A stretch of DNA of 64,000 bases, taken from NCBI GenBank assembly GCA_024691305.1, contig JAILNS010000015.1:124001-188000 (forward strand), given 5' to 3'. Under the pieces are notes generated by a model. It was not told the DNA's origin. It was given only the letters and a program-made list of their open reading frames with translations, and searched no databases. The position numbers and the translations under genes are program-made. Shown here piece by piece: positions 18,969 through 28,674 of the stretch (its first letter is position 1; each line of letters begins with the position of its first letter). This DNA comes from Lachnospiraceae bacterium. GTDB taxonomy: Bacteria > Bacillota > Clostridia > Lachnospirales > Lachnospiraceae.

Positions 18969-18998
18969 AAAAGACTCTGTTGTATCAGGGTCTTTTTT
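18969..18998 (+). terminator. Intrinsic terminator of nrdDG
   Basis: An 11-bp stem with one G-U pair (18969-18979 with 18986-18996) runs directly into a T6 tract. Confidence 0.88.
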
Positions 18999-19081
18999 GT
19001 GTTAGTATTTTTCTTGTGCATCAAATGAAGATTTAATTATTTCGTATGTGTGCAACTATTTAATAAGTAGGAGAACACTTC

Positions 19082-20470
19082 ATGGCACAGCTTTGGGGCG
19101 GGCGCTTTAAGGGAAAAACAGATGATCTTGTTTATGCTTTTAATGCGTCCATTAATTTTGATAAGAGACTCTATCGTCAGGATATCGAGGGCTCAAAAGC
19201 ACATGTGAAGATGCTAGAGGCTCAAAAGGTCCTATCTTCTGATGATGCCCGGTCTATTCTTAACGGTCTTGACGGAATTCTTGATGATATAGAAAAGGGA
19301 AAACTTGAGATAACAAGTGAATATGAGGATATTCACAGTTTTGTCGAGGCTGTGCTTACCGAGCGTATAGGTGATGCCGGAAAGAGGCTGCATACCGGAA
19401 GAAGCCGTAATGATCAGGTCGCACTTGACATGAAACTGTATATCAGGGATGAGATCGATCAGATAACGGATTGCCTGAAAGAATTACTTGAAACGGTATT
19501 AAAGCTGATGGAAGATCATATTGATACTTTTATGCCCGGCTTTACACATTTACAAAAAGCCCAGCCCGTTACCCTTGCACATCATATGGGTGCTTATTTT
19601 GAAATGTTTAAGCGTGATGTCACAAGGTTAAGGGATACAAGGGTAAGATTGAATGAATGCCCCCTTGGCAGTGGAGCACTTGCCGGTACAACATACCCTC
19701 TTGACAGGGAATTTACCTCAGAATTACTTGGCTTTGAACGTGCAACAGCCAATTCGATGGATTCTGTTTCCGACAGGGATTATCTTATAGAATTTTTGTC
19801 AGACTTAAGTCTTATCATGATGCATCTGTCAAGATTATCCGAGGAGATCATTATCTGGAACAGTAACGAATACAGATTTGTTGAGATCGATGATGCTTAT
19901 TCCACTGGCTCTTCGATAATGCCTCAAAAGAAAAACCCCGATATAGCAGAACTCACCCGCGGAAAATGCGGAAGAGTATATGGGGATCTTATGAGCCTTT
20001 TGACCGTAATGAAGGGTATCCCGCTTGCTTATGATAAGGATATTCAGGAAGATAAGGAAGCGGCTTTTGATGCTATCGATACAGTTATGGGATGCATACA
20101 GCTGACAAGCGGAATGCTAAAGACTATGAAGTTTAATACCGAGGTTATGAAAATCTCGGCAATGAAAGGATTTACAAATGCCACGGATGTGGCTGATTAT
20201 CTTGTGACAAGAGGTGTTCCGTTCAGGGATGCACATGGGTTTGTAGGTCAGATAGTCTTATATTGTATTGAACATGATAAAGCCATAGAAGATATGACTA
20301 TGGATGAGTTTAGAGCCATATGTCCGGAGTTTAAGGAAGATATATATTCCGCAATTTCTCTGGAAGCCTGTGTGGAGCGAAGATGCACCAAGGGAGCTCC
20401 GGGGATAGATCCCATGAAAGAAGAAATCAGACAATCACGTAAATTTTTGAACAGTATTTCCGATAAATAA
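19082..20470 (+). CDS. argH: Argininosuccinate lyase
   Basis: Last step of arginine synthesis: cleaves argininosuccinate to arginine and fumarate. Member of the fumarase/aspartase superfamily, with the superfamily signature GSSIMPQKKNPD near residues 276-288, whose flexible loop carries the catalytic Ser. The substrate-binding segment TGRSRNDQ is near residue 101. Its 462-residue length is normal. AGGAG lies 8 bases before the ATG. argG is not adjacent. The 45-bp gap to asd has no terminator, so the two may be co-transcribed. Confidence 0.97.
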   Translation: MAQLWGGRFKGKTDDLVYAFNASINFDKRLYRQDIEGSKAHVKMLEAQKVLSSDDARSILNGLDGILDDIEKGKLEITSEYEDIHSFVEAVLTERIGDAGKRLHTGRSRNDQVALDMKLYIRDEIDQITDCLKELLETVLKLMEDHIDTFMPGFTHLQKAQPVTLAHHMGAYFEMFKRDVTRLRDTRVRLNECPLGSGALAGTTYPLDREFTSELLGFERATANSMDSVSDRDYLIEFLSDLSLIMMHLSRLSEEIIIWNSNEYRFVEIDDAYSTGSSIMPQKKNPDIAELTRGKCGRVYGDLMSLLTVMKGIPLAYDKDIQEDKEAAFDAIDTVMGCIQLTSGMLKTMKFNTEVMKISAMKGFTNATDVADYLVTRGVPFRDAHGFVGQIVLYCIEHDKAIEDMTMDEFRAICPEFKEDIYSAISLEACVERRCTKGAPGIDPMKEEIRQSRKFLNSISDK

Positions 20471-20515
20471 TTCAAATAAATACAAACACTATACAAAAAT
20501 GAGGAGAGTAATATT

Positions 20516-21601
20516 ATGAGTGACAAATTAAAAGTAGCTATACTTGGCGGAACGGGAATGGTAGGGCAGAGGTTTATCTCTCTTTTGGAAAACCATCCCT
20601 GGTTTGAGGTTAAGGTCATCGCAGCAAGTCCCAGATCTGCCGGAAAAACCTATGCGGATGCAGTAGGTGACAGATGGAAGATGGATACGCCGATGCCCGA
20701 GGCGGTAAAATCCATAATCGTAAAAAATGTAAATGAAGTCGAAGAAGTGGCTTCCGAAGTTGATTTTTGCTTTTCCGCTGTGGATATGAGCAAAGATGAG
20801 ATAAAGGCCATTGAGGAAGCATATGCAAAGACCGAGACTCCCGTTGTATCAAACAACTCGGCTCATAGATGGACTCCGGATGTACCCATGGTCGTACCGG
20901 AGATCAATCCCGGTCATTTTGAGATCATCGCTTCACAGAAGAAGAGACTCGGTACCACTAAAGGTTTCATAGCGGTAAAACCGAACTGCTCCATACAGAG
21001 TTATGCTCCTGCGCTTACAGCATGGATGGAATTTGAACCTTATGAGGTAGTGGCTACGACTTATCAGGCAATATCCGGTGCCGGCAAGACGTTTAAGGAC
21101 TGGCCCGAGATGGTGGGAAATATAATACCTCTTATAAACGGAGAAGAAGAAAAGAGCGAGAAGGAACCTTTACGTATATGGGGGCATATCGAAGGCGATC
21201 AGATCGTTCCTGCCGTAAGTCCCGTGATCACTTCACAGTGTATCAGAGTACCAGTACTTAACGGACATACCGCTGCAGCCTTTGTGAAATTTAAGAAAAA
21301 ACCTTCAAAAGATGAACTTGTAGCTGCATTAAACGAATACAGCGGTATTCCTCAGGAACTTAAACTTCCCTCTGCACCGAAGCAGTTCTTGAGATATATG
21401 GAAGAACCCGACAGACCTCAGGTTCAGCTGGATGTTAACTATGAAAACGGTATGGGTATAAGCATAGGCCGCTTAAGAGAAGATACGGTATATGACTGGA
21501 AATTTGTGGGATTATCTCATAATACCTTACGTGGCGCTGCAGGCGGTGCTCTTGAATGTGCCGAACTATTGAAGGCACTTGGATACATAAGCGCAAAATA
21601 A
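20516..21601 (+). CDS. asd: Aspartate-semialdehyde dehydrogenase, archaeal/fungal type
   Basis: NADPH-dependent reduction of aspartyl phosphate to aspartate semialdehyde, the branch point to lysine/diaminopimelate, threonine and methionine. The Rossmann motif GGTGMVGQRF starts at residue 10. The catalytic Cys158 sits in KPNCSIQSY, and AISGAGK follows. These sequences and the 361-residue length belong to the archaeal/fungal-like branch found in many Clostridia. GAGGAG precedes the ATG. Diaminopimelate supply links it to cell-wall synthesis. Confidence 0.95.
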   Translation: MSDKLKVAILGGTGMVGQRFISLLENHPWFEVKVIAASPRSAGKTYADAVGDRWKMDTPMPEAVKSIIVKNVNEVEEVASEVDFCFSAVDMSKDEIKAIEEAYAKTETPVVSNNSAHRWTPDVPMVVPEINPGHFEIIASQKKRLGTTKGFIAVKPNCSIQSYAPALTAWMEFEPYEVVATTYQAISGAGKTFKDWPEMVGNIIPLINGEEEKSEKEPLRIWGHIEGDQIVPAVSPVITSQCIRVPVLNGHTAAAFVKFKKKPSKDELVAALNEYSGIPQELKLPSAPKQFLRYMEEPDRPQVQLDVNYENGMGISIGRLREDTVYDWKFVGLSHNTLRGAAGGALECAELLKALGYISAK

Positions 21602-21622
21602 TCAAATCCGGGGCGGTTATAT

Positions 21623-23338
21623 ATGAATGAAATGCAGTATCAGGTTGACCTGATGAATGCAATGAATGAAAAATTAAAGAACGACCAGAAGATGATGAAT
21701 ATGATCATCGATACTTCCACTTCGTGCTTTATATACTATAACTATGAACGGGATGATCTTAGGATTCTCGGGGAATGGGACAGCTATTTTGATTTTAACG
21801 TAAAGCGTATTTCCGATCTGCAAAATATTATTGATTTTGTGGATGAAAATTACAGGGATGAAATGGCTAAGTGTCTTTATCCCGAAAGAAGCGGAGATAA
21901 TCATACTTCGGTTACCGTAAGATTATCATCATCAAAAAAATGGGTCGAGTGTGATTGCAATGTAATATATGATGCAAAACACGAACCGCTTGATAAGGTC
22001 ATTCGTTTTAAAGATGTTACGGTAGTAAACGATAAGAATGAAGAACTTAAGTATATGGCCTATTACGATATGATGACAGGGCTGTATAACCGTAATTACT
22101 TTATCAGGCTTCTCGCCGATATGACAGAACGGGCCAAAAAAGAAAATACCCGTGTCGCAGTCATGTTTATCGATATAGATGATTTCAGGACGATAAACGA
22201 CGGAATGGGACTTGTCATCGGTGATGAACTTATGATGATCTTCGGACAGTTTCTTAATGATTTTTCATCCGATGATTGTATAGTTTCACATTTTAACGGC
22301 GACCGGTACTGCATGGCGATATACAATCCGGGTGGATTAAACAGTGTAGACTATATCTACAAGATGATCCGCAACCGGACAAGACAGCCTTTTAACACAG
22401 CCGACGGACGTGAAATATATATAAAGGTTACAGCCGGAGTCGCAATGTATCCGGATGCATCCGAAAATGTCCTGGAACTGATCAGTTGTTCCGAAATCGT
22501 AATGCTCAGGGCTAAAAACAAGGGAAAAGATGTTATTCAGTACTTTGATTCCGAGTTGCTGGCCGAGTTTTTGCAAAACATCAATATCGAAAACAAACTT
22601 AAAGATGCGGTTTATGATATGAATTTTGAGATGTATTATCAACCGCAGTTTGATGCTTCAAATGGAAATTTACGAGGTGTTGAAGCTCTTATCAGATGGC
22701 ATGATCCCGATGACGGGATGATATCACCTGCACAGTTTATTCCTCTGGCGGAAAAGAACGGCACCATAGTTCCTATCGGTCAGTGGGTCATAGAAGACAG
22801 TATCCGAACCTATATGCAATGGAGGCAGGATTACAACAGGTCATTTATATTGTCGATCAATATATCGGCGATCCAGTACAAACGTGATGATTTTGTCAAG
22901 AAGCTTATAGGTATTGTTGAAAAATACAATATGGATCCTAAGGAACTCGAACTGGAGATCACAGAGACGGCTCTTATTGACAATTATAATGATATGACCG
23001 AGAAACTAAAACTTTTGCGGGATTATGGAATCCGGATCTCCATGGATGATTTTGGTACGGGATATTCTTCGTTGTCTTATCTTAAAAGTCTTCCGATAGA
23101 TACGCTTAAGATAGATAAAAGCTTTGTTGATACGGTATTGTCGGACGAGAATACAAATATCATAATGGAATCCATTATGGGGATGGTAAAACGACTGGGT
23201 CTTGAAACAGTTGCGGAAGGAGTCGAGACCGAGGAACAACTTGAATATTTAAAGTCTATAAATTGCGATAATATTCAGGGTTATCTTTTGGGACGTCCTC
23301 AAAGTGAAGAAGATATAAAGAAATTGTTGAAGGATTGA
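21623..23338 (+). CDS. PAS-like, degenerate GGDEF and EAL protein (c-di-GMP phosphodiesterase)
   Basis: Residues 1-140 look like a PAS-type sensory domain preceded by a short helix. The GGDEF domain (about 145-305) has NGDRY in place of GGDEF, so it should not make c-di-GMP. The EAL domain (about 315-570) has the full catalytic set: EALIRW, NISA, EITET, DDFGTGYSS, KIDK, AEGVE and QGY. No membrane segment or signal peptide is seen, so it is cytoplasmic. The architecture is close to the REC-GGDEF*-EAL protein at 9.6 kb but with a PAS-like input. A weak purine-rich site (GGGGCGG) precedes the ATG. Confidence 0.9.
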   Translation: MNEMQYQVDLMNAMNEKLKNDQKMMNMIIDTSTSCFIYYNYERDDLRILGEWDSYFDFNVKRISDLQNIIDFVDENYRDEMAKCLYPERSGDNHTSVTVRLSSSKKWVECDCNVIYDAKHEPLDKVIRFKDVTVVNDKNEELKYMAYYDMMTGLYNRNYFIRLLADMTERAKKENTRVAVMFIDIDDFRTINDGMGLVIGDELMMIFGQFLNDFSSDDCIVSHFNGDRYCMAIYNPGGLNSVDYIYKMIRNRTRQPFNTADGREIYIKVTAGVAMYPDASENVLELISCSEIVMLRAKNKGKDVIQYFDSELLAEFLQNINIENKLKDAVYDMNFEMYYQPQFDASNGNLRGVEALIRWHDPDDGMISPAQFIPLAEKNGTIVPIGQWVIEDSIRTYMQWRQDYNRSFILSINISAIQYKRDDFVKKLIGIVEKYNMDPKELELEITETALIDNYNDMTEKLKLLRDYGIRISMDDFGTGYSSLSYLKSLPIDTLKIDKSFVDTVLSDENTNIIMESIMGMVKRLGLETVAEGVETEEQLEYLKSINCDNIQGYLLGRPQSEEDIKKLLKD

Positions 23339-23357
23339 TTTATACAGGGGTATACAA

Positions 23358-24722
23358 GTGCTGTCGGGTAGAAGTGAAGAACGTAAGAAACTGAATCATT
23401 ATTATGACCGTGAAGGTAGTCAGATCCTTGTAATGTACGGTCAGAGATATATAGGGAAATCATCCCTTATCAGGGAATTTGTTGCGGATAAGGATCATTA
23501 TTTTTATACCGCCCGTATTTGCTCCGAAAGAGAGCAGATGTATCAGTGGGGCAGGCAACTTGGAAGAGAAGGTGTTAAGACTTCACAGTTCCCGAGTTTT
23601 TCGGAAATATTCGAAGCAATTCCGAGTTTAAGCAACGGTAAGCAGGTTATCGTTATCGATGAGTTCTCACGAATTGTAAAGACCAGTAATGATTTTATGC
23701 CCGAACTGGTGAAATTCATACACTCACAGTGGATGAAGAGGCAGGTTCTTGTTATATTGGTTAGTTCATCCGTGGGATGGGTCGAGAATCAGATGGTATC
23801 AGCCATCGGAGAATCCGCATATGAACTCAGCGGTCTACTTAAGATAAGGGAATTGTCTTTTAAAGATCTGGTTTCTTATTTCCCGGGTTATTCGATCGAA
23901 CAGTGTATTGAGACTTTTGCTGTACTCGGTGGATTTCCGGGCCTCTGGCAGATGTTTGATGACAGACTCAGCGTTAAGGAAAATATCTGCCGGACCCTGC
24001 TTAATCCCGGTTCGATCCTGTATAATGAGCCGCAAAGACTGCTTGAGGATTTCCTTAGGGAGACAAGTGTATACGGTACGATCCTTTCTTCCATAGCCGA
24101 AGGAAATTATAAACTTAACGATCTTTACGAAAAGACCGGCTTTTCGCGTGCCAAGATAAGTGTTTACTTAAAGAATCTTATAGAACTTGAACTTGTAGAA
24201 AAAGTATTTTCCTATGATACAGCGGGTAAGGCAAATACTCAAAAAGGTATCTACAGGATACAGAATCATATTTTACATTTTTATTTTTATTTTTTGTATT
24301 CAAATCTGTCGGAGAGAGATATATCTTCCCCCAGCCTGTTTTATAAGCAATATGTTGGGCCCAGTTTTAAGAGTTATGTCAGTGGCTATTTTAAGCAGAT
24401 ATGCGCACAGCGGCTTGATGAACTCAATATGGCCGGAAGATTGCCTATACGCTTTACAAGAAGCGGTGAATGGGTAGGCAAGATGGGTAATATAGATATT
24501 ATCGCTCAAAACGATGAGGATAAATCTCTCCTCATGCTCTGCAACTGGGATAAGCCAATGATGACATATGAAGATTATGAAAAACTGCTTCTGTGTGCCA
24601 GAAAAGCCAAGATCAGTACGGATTATATCTTCCTGTGTTCGTCGGCTCGTTTTGATGAGAAACTGCATCTCGAGGCAAAGGTTAAAAATAACCTGAAACT
24701 TATCCCTGCTTCTGATATGTAA
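23358..24722 (+). CDS. Archaeal-type ATPase with DUF234 domain
   Basis: N-terminal ATPase_2-type P-loop domain: GQRYIGKSS is Walker A and VIVIDEFSR is Walker B. A winged-helix-like segment follows (YKLNDLYEKTGFSRAKIS, near 260). The C-terminus resembles DUF234 of the PD-(D/E)xK nuclease fold (VGKMGNIDIIA, near 380). The cellular role of the family is poorly known. A GTG start is used, with AGGGG 7 bases upstream. It lies 12 bases before topoisomerase III, suggesting co-expression, but a shared function is not proven. Confidence 0.8.
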   Translation: MLSGRSEERKKLNHYYDREGSQILVMYGQRYIGKSSLIREFVADKDHYFYTARICSEREQMYQWGRQLGREGVKTSQFPSFSEIFEAIPSLSNGKQVIVIDEFSRIVKTSNDFMPELVKFIHSQWMKRQVLVILVSSSVGWVENQMVSAIGESAYELSGLLKIRELSFKDLVSYFPGYSIEQCIETFAVLGGFPGLWQMFDDRLSVKENICRTLLNPGSILYNEPQRLLEDFLRETSVYGTILSSIAEGNYKLNDLYEKTGFSRAKISVYLKNLIELELVEKVFSYDTAGKANTQKGIYRIQNHILHFYFYFLYSNLSERDISSPSLFYKQYVGPSFKSYVSGYFKQICAQRLDELNMAGRLPIRFTRSGEWVGKMGNIDIIAQNDEDKSLLMLCNWDKPMMTYEDYEKLLLCARKAKISTDYIFLCSSARFDEKLHLEAKVKNNLKLIPASDM

Positions 24723-24734
24723 GGGTGCAATTCT

Positions 24735-26777
24735 ATGCCCAAGAGTCTGTTCATTGCCGAAAAAAAGAGCGTCGGACTGCAATTTGCCGATGCACTTAAA
24801 CTGTCCGATAAGTCCGACCGTAAGGGATATCTTGAATCTGATGACAGCATCATAACCTGGTGCAGAGGTCATCTTGTCAGCATGTGCTACCCCGAAGAAT
24901 ACGATCCGGCGCTTAAAAGATGGCGTTTCGATACTATTCCTTTTATCCCTGATACATTCAAGTATCAGGTTATTCAGGATGCAAAAAGAGAATTTGATAT
25001 AGTTAACGGCCTTATGCACAGGGATGATGTTTCAACGATCTATGTCTGCACCGACTCCGGACGTGAAGGAGAGTATATCTACAGGCTTGTTGAAAGAATG
25101 TCCGGTGTTACAGGCAAGACAAGAAAGCGTGTCTGGATCGATTCACAGACAGAAGAGGAGATATTAAGGGGCATCAGAGAAGCCAAAGATCTTTCGGAAT
25201 ATGACAGTCTGTCCGATTCTGCTTATCTTCGTGCCAAGGAAGATTACCTTATGGGTATTAATTTTTCAAGGGCTCTTACACTTAAGTTCCAAAACCCGAT
25301 CAAGGATTATCTTCATACGGAGAGGGCTACTGTCAGCGTGGGAAGAGTTATGACCTGTGTTCTTGGTATTGTTGTCCAACGAGAAAGGGAGATCAGGGAT
25401 TTTGTAAAGACCCCTTTTTACAGGGTAATGGCCAAGGCACTTATAGGAGATCTTAAATTCGATGCGGAATGGAGAAGTACTGAAGGCAGCAGATATTTTG
25501 AATCACCGCTTCTGTACAAGGAAAACGGATTTAAGAACATAGAGACGGCAGATGAGCTGATAAAGATCCTTGAACCCGAAAAAACAGCCGTACTTGAGAG
25601 TATAAGCAATAAGAAAGATCCCAAGAATCCGCCGCTTTTGTTTAATCTTGCCGAACTACAGAACGAATGCTCGAAGATATTCAAGATTTCGCCTGCCGAA
25701 ACCCTAAAGATTGCGCAGGAATTATATGATAAAAAACTTACGACTTATCCAAGAACGGATGCCAGGGTGTTGTCGACGGCGGTAGCCAAAGAGATAGACA
25801 AAAACCTTACAGGTCTTTCAAAAGGTCCGATACTTCCCGCATGCGCAGCCGGAATATTGTCTCACGGTTCGCATAAAGGGCTTGAAAAAACAAAATATGT
25901 AAATGATAAACTTATCACCGACCACTATGCGATAATCCCTACAGGACAGACGGGACAGTTTAAAAGCCTAAGTCCGACTTCTGCCAGAGTATATGAACTT
26001 ATAGTACGGCGTTTTTACAGCATATTCATGAAAAGTGCCATGTATCAGAAGTGTTCACTGGTCTTAAAAGCGGGCGGCGAGAGTTTCTTTGCTTCCTTTA
26101 AAGTCCTTACTGAACCTGGATTTTTGTCCGTCATAAGGCTTGAGACCAAAAAGGACAAAGAAAAAGAGGCTTCAAAGGATGCTCCGGGACCTGATGACAA
26201 GGCATCCGCCAGCGAAGAAGAAAGTGAAGAAAGAAGCGTTGACGCCGATACTCTTGAGGCACTGAAAAAACTCAAGAAGGGTGCAATAATAGATATTGAC
26301 GGTTTTTATGTAAAAGAAGGTGAAACAACTCCTCCCAAAAGGTATAATTCAGGTGCACTCATACTTACAATGGAAAATGCCGGGCAGTTTATTGAGGATG
26401 AAGATTTAAGAGCCCAGATTAAGGGATCGGGTATCGGAACATCGGCAACAAGAGCTGATATACTAGAAAAACTGGTACGAAATAAGTATTTATCACTAAA
26501 TCCTAAAACTCAGATATATACGCCGACACTTCTTGGCGAGATAATCTATGAGGTTGTTGCGGTATCTATAAAACCGCTTTTATCTCCCTCGATGACTGCA
26601 AGCTGGGAAAAAGGCCTTACGGGGGTAGCGGAAGGAACCATATCATCCGATGAATATATGGGTAAATTATCGGATTTTGTATGTAAATACACGGAACATG
26701 TCAAAAAATCAGACTCGGGAACCGGATATTTTAAACAAAGGTTTGCCTATGTCGGTCAGTTTTACAAAAAGAAATAA
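24735..26777 (+). CDS. topB: DNA topoisomerase III (type IA)
   Basis: Relaxes and decatenates DNA by single-strand passage. The N-terminal TOPRIM domain ends with CTDSGREGEYIYR. The active-site Tyr338 lies in TYPRTD. A highly charged insertion at about 470-505 (rich in Lys, Glu, Asp and Ser) precedes KRYNSGALI and the final catalytic-core segment with GTSATRA. No C-terminal zinc fingers are present, unlike TopA. The 680-residue length fits TopB of Firmicutes. As a solitary chromosomal gene it could be the housekeeping TopB; no conjugative genes lie near it. Confidence 0.93.
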   Translation: MPKSLFIAEKKSVGLQFADALKLSDKSDRKGYLESDDSIITWCRGHLVSMCYPEEYDPALKRWRFDTIPFIPDTFKYQVIQDAKREFDIVNGLMHRDDVSTIYVCTDSGREGEYIYRLVERMSGVTGKTRKRVWIDSQTEEEILRGIREAKDLSEYDSLSDSAYLRAKEDYLMGINFSRALTLKFQNPIKDYLHTERATVSVGRVMTCVLGIVVQREREIRDFVKTPFYRVMAKALIGDLKFDAEWRSTEGSRYFESPLLYKENGFKNIETADELIKILEPEKTAVLESISNKKDPKNPPLLFNLAELQNECSKIFKISPAETLKIAQELYDKKLTTYPRTDARVLSTAVAKEIDKNLTGLSKGPILPACAAGILSHGSHKGLEKTKYVNDKLITDHYAIIPTGQTGQFKSLSPTSARVYELIVRRFYSIFMKSAMYQKCSLVLKAGGESFFASFKVLTEPGFLSVIRLETKKDKEKEASKDAPGPDDKASASEEESEERSVDADTLEALKKLKKGAIIDIDGFYVKEGETTPPKRYNSGALILTMENAGQFIEDEDLRAQIKGSGIGTSATRADILEKLVRNKYLSLNPKTQIYTPTLLGEIIYEVVAVSIKPLLSPSMTASWEKGLTGVAEGTISSDEYMGKLSDFVCKYTEHVKKSDSGTGYFKQRFAYVGQFYKKK

Positions 26778-26809
26778 TTTTAAATAAAAAATAAGGCAGG
26801 AAAACGACT

Positions 26810-27484
26810 ATGGATATCATAAAAGAAATGACTGTAGAAGAGATGTATGACTTGAACGAAACGATAGCAGCGGATCTTTTTTCGGATATAACTTATCCCT
26901 GGGAAGCACTTCCTAAAATAAAAGATTATATCGTCCAACTTGGGTTATCCCTTCCGAAAGATATATTCGACGAGGTTTCGGAGCATGTCTGGGTTGCAAA
27001 GAGCGCTCATGTATTTGATTCGGCTTATCTTGGAGCCCCATGTATCATAGATGAGGATGCCGAGGTCAGACATTGTGCTTTTATAAGAGGATCAGCGATA
27101 GTGGGAAAAGGAGCCGTAGTAGGTAATTCCACAGAACTTAAGAATGTTGTTCTTTTTAACAAGGTGCAGGTACCGCATTATAATTATGTGGGTGATTCGA
27201 TCCTTGGATTTAAGGCACACATGGGAGCGGGATCCATTACCAGCAATGTTAAATCGGATAAGACTCTAGTCACCGTTAAATCATCACTTGGCAATATCGA
27301 GACCGGTTACAAGAAATTTGGTGCAATGTTGGGTGATAATGTTGAAGTCGGATGTAACAGTGTGCTTAATCCGGGTACTGTTATAGGCAGAGGATCGAGC
27401 ATTTATCCCACATCAAGCGTGAGAGGACATATTCCCGAAGGTTCTATTTTTAAGAGTGCTGAGGAGATCGTAAAACGTACCTGA
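26810..27484 (+). CDS. Left-handed beta-helix protein, GlmU C-terminal-like acyltransferase
   Basis: Short helical N-terminus (residues 1-60), then hexapeptide repeats of a left-handed beta-helix. VPHYNYVGDS (near 122) and the adjacent GAGSITSN resemble the acetyl-CoA and substrate region of the GlmU acetyltransferase domain; the pyrophosphorylase half is absent. It may acylate or bind a nucleotide sugar, but the substrate is unknown. An intrinsic terminator follows. The real start is supported by AGGAAA 9 bases before the ATG. Confidence 0.75.
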   Translation: MDIIKEMTVEEMYDLNETIAADLFSDITYPWEALPKIKDYIVQLGLSLPKDIFDEVSEHVWVAKSAHVFDSAYLGAPCIIDEDAEVRHCAFIRGSAIVGKGAVVGNSTELKNVVLFNKVQVPHYNYVGDSILGFKAHMGAGSITSNVKSDKTLVTVKSSLGNIETGYKKFGAMLGDNVEVGCNSVLNPGTVIGRGSSIYPTSSVRGHIPEGSIFKSAEEIVKRT

Positions 27485-27509
27485 TTAATGCTTTTGTACG
27501 AAATTGATG

Positions 27510-27538
27510 TTGACGATTATTGCTATTTTTGATATATT
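27510..27538 (+). promoter_or_regulatory. Promoter of the ABC uptake operon
   Basis: TTGACG (27510-27515), 17-bp spacer, TATATT (27533-27538). The predicted start near 27545 falls inside the upstream gene's terminator stem, so the two elements overlap. Confidence 0.6.
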
Positions 27539-27539
27539 T

Positions 27540-27576
27540 ACGCACGGTGCATAGTAAGTGTGCCGTGTGTTTTTTT
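27540..27576 (+). terminator. Intrinsic terminator after the beta-helix gene
   Basis: A 12-bp stem with three G-U pairs (27540-27551 with 27559-27570) is followed by T6. Being just downstream of the next promoter, it is mainly a terminator for transcripts arriving from upstream. Confidence 0.7.
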
Positions 27577-27605
27577 GAAGTAATGGCTTCAGAGAGGAGT
27601 ATATT

Positions 27606-28622
27606 ATGAAAAAGAGAATTTTAAGTCTGGCACTTGCAGCAGCCATGGCACTTGGTCTTTGTGCATGCGGTTCTGCGGATCCCCAGAATACAACCGATGC
27701 GGCAGCTACCGAAGAGACTTCGGCAGATGCATCTGCAGGCGATTCTTATACCGTAGGTATATGCCAGCTTGTACAGCATCCCGCACTTGATGCGGCTACA
27801 AAGGGATTTAAAGATGCCCTTACGGAATTACTTGGAGATAAAGTATCATTTGATGAGCAGAATGCAGCCGGTGATTCGGCTACCTGTGCAACAATAGCCA
27901 ATCAGTTTGTTGCTTCCAATGTAGACCTTATCCTTGCAAATGCGACTGCGCCTCTTCAGGCAGCAGCAGCAGCTACCAATGAGATCCCGATCCTTGGTAC
28001 TTCGGTTACCGATTATGCAACAGCACTTGAGATCGATAACTGGAGCGGTGCAACGGGCGTTAATATTTCAGGTACATCCGATCTTGCTCCCATTGCAGAG
28101 CAGGCAGCAATGCTTAAGGAACTGTTCCCCGATGCCGTAAATGTCGGTATTTTATATTGTTCAGCAGAGCCGAACTCACAGTATCAGTCAAATGAGATGA
28201 TAAAGAGCCTTGAAGCTATCGGTTCATACAGCGTTAAGGAATATACATTTGCAGATTCAAATGATATCGCTTCCGTAGCAACTACAGCTTCATCAGAATG
28301 TGATGTTTTATATATACCTACGGACAATACGGCAGCTTCAAATGCAGAGGTTATAAACAACGTATGTCTTCCCGCAGGTGTTCCGATAATCTCCGGTGAA
28401 GAAGGAATCTGCAGTGGCTGTGGTGTTGCAACACTTTCAATTGATTATTATGACCTTGGCTATGCAACAGGTAAGATGGCTTACGAGGTACTCGTAAACG
28501 GTGCTGATGTAAGCACTATGTCCGTTCAGTATGCTCCTAAGGTAACCAAGGAATACAATGCAGCTATATGTGAAGAACTTGGTGTTGAGATTCCCGATGA
28601 TTATGTAGCGATAGGTGAATGA
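27606..28622 (+). CDS. ABC transporter substrate-binding lipoprotein (TrpX-like family)
   Basis: Extracellular lipoprotein receptor: lysine-rich start, hydrophobic core and an LCAC-type lipobox at residues 22-25, followed by a Ser/Thr/Ala/Asp linker. The mature domain (from about 48, YTVGICQLVQHPALD) belongs to the ABC_sub_bind periplasmic fold (PF04392), whose characterised members include the tryptophan receptor TrpX; many relatives have no known ligand. The partner permease and ATPase follow. A hairpin terminator lies between this gene and the permease. GAGAGGAG precedes the ATG. Confidence 0.88.
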   Translation: MKKRILSLALAAAMALGLCACGSADPQNTTDAAATEETSADASAGDSYTVGICQLVQHPALDAATKGFKDALTELLGDKVSFDEQNAAGDSATCATIANQFVASNVDLILANATAPLQAAAAATNEIPILGTSVTDYATALEIDNWSGATGVNISGTSDLAPIAEQAAMLKELFPDAVNVGILYCSAEPNSQYQSNEMIKSLEAIGSYSVKEYTFADSNDIASVATTASSECDVLYIPTDNTAASNAEVINNVCLPAGVPIISGEEGICSGCGVATLSIDYYDLGYATGKMAYEVLVNGADVSTMSVQYAPKVTKEYNAAICEELGVEIPDDYVAIGE

Positions 28623-28644
28623 TAAGCAGAATTAGTTCATTTTT

Positions 28645-28674
28645 GAAAGCAGGGTTTATACCCTGCTTTCTTTT
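28645..28674 (+). terminator. Intrinsic terminator between receptor and permease genes
   Basis: A perfect 11-bp stem (28645-28655 with 28660-28670, loop TTAT) followed by TTTT. Inside an operon it may reduce downstream expression, giving more receptor than permease. Confidence 0.8.

Noticed and set aside
19000..19081. ArgR operator upstream of argH
   Set aside because: AT-rich half-site-like fragments occur, but no convincing palindrome was found.
24300..25019. Open frame of 239 codons on the minus strand across the ATPase/topB junction
   Set aside because: It overlaps two well-supported genes and shows no motif or ribosome site.
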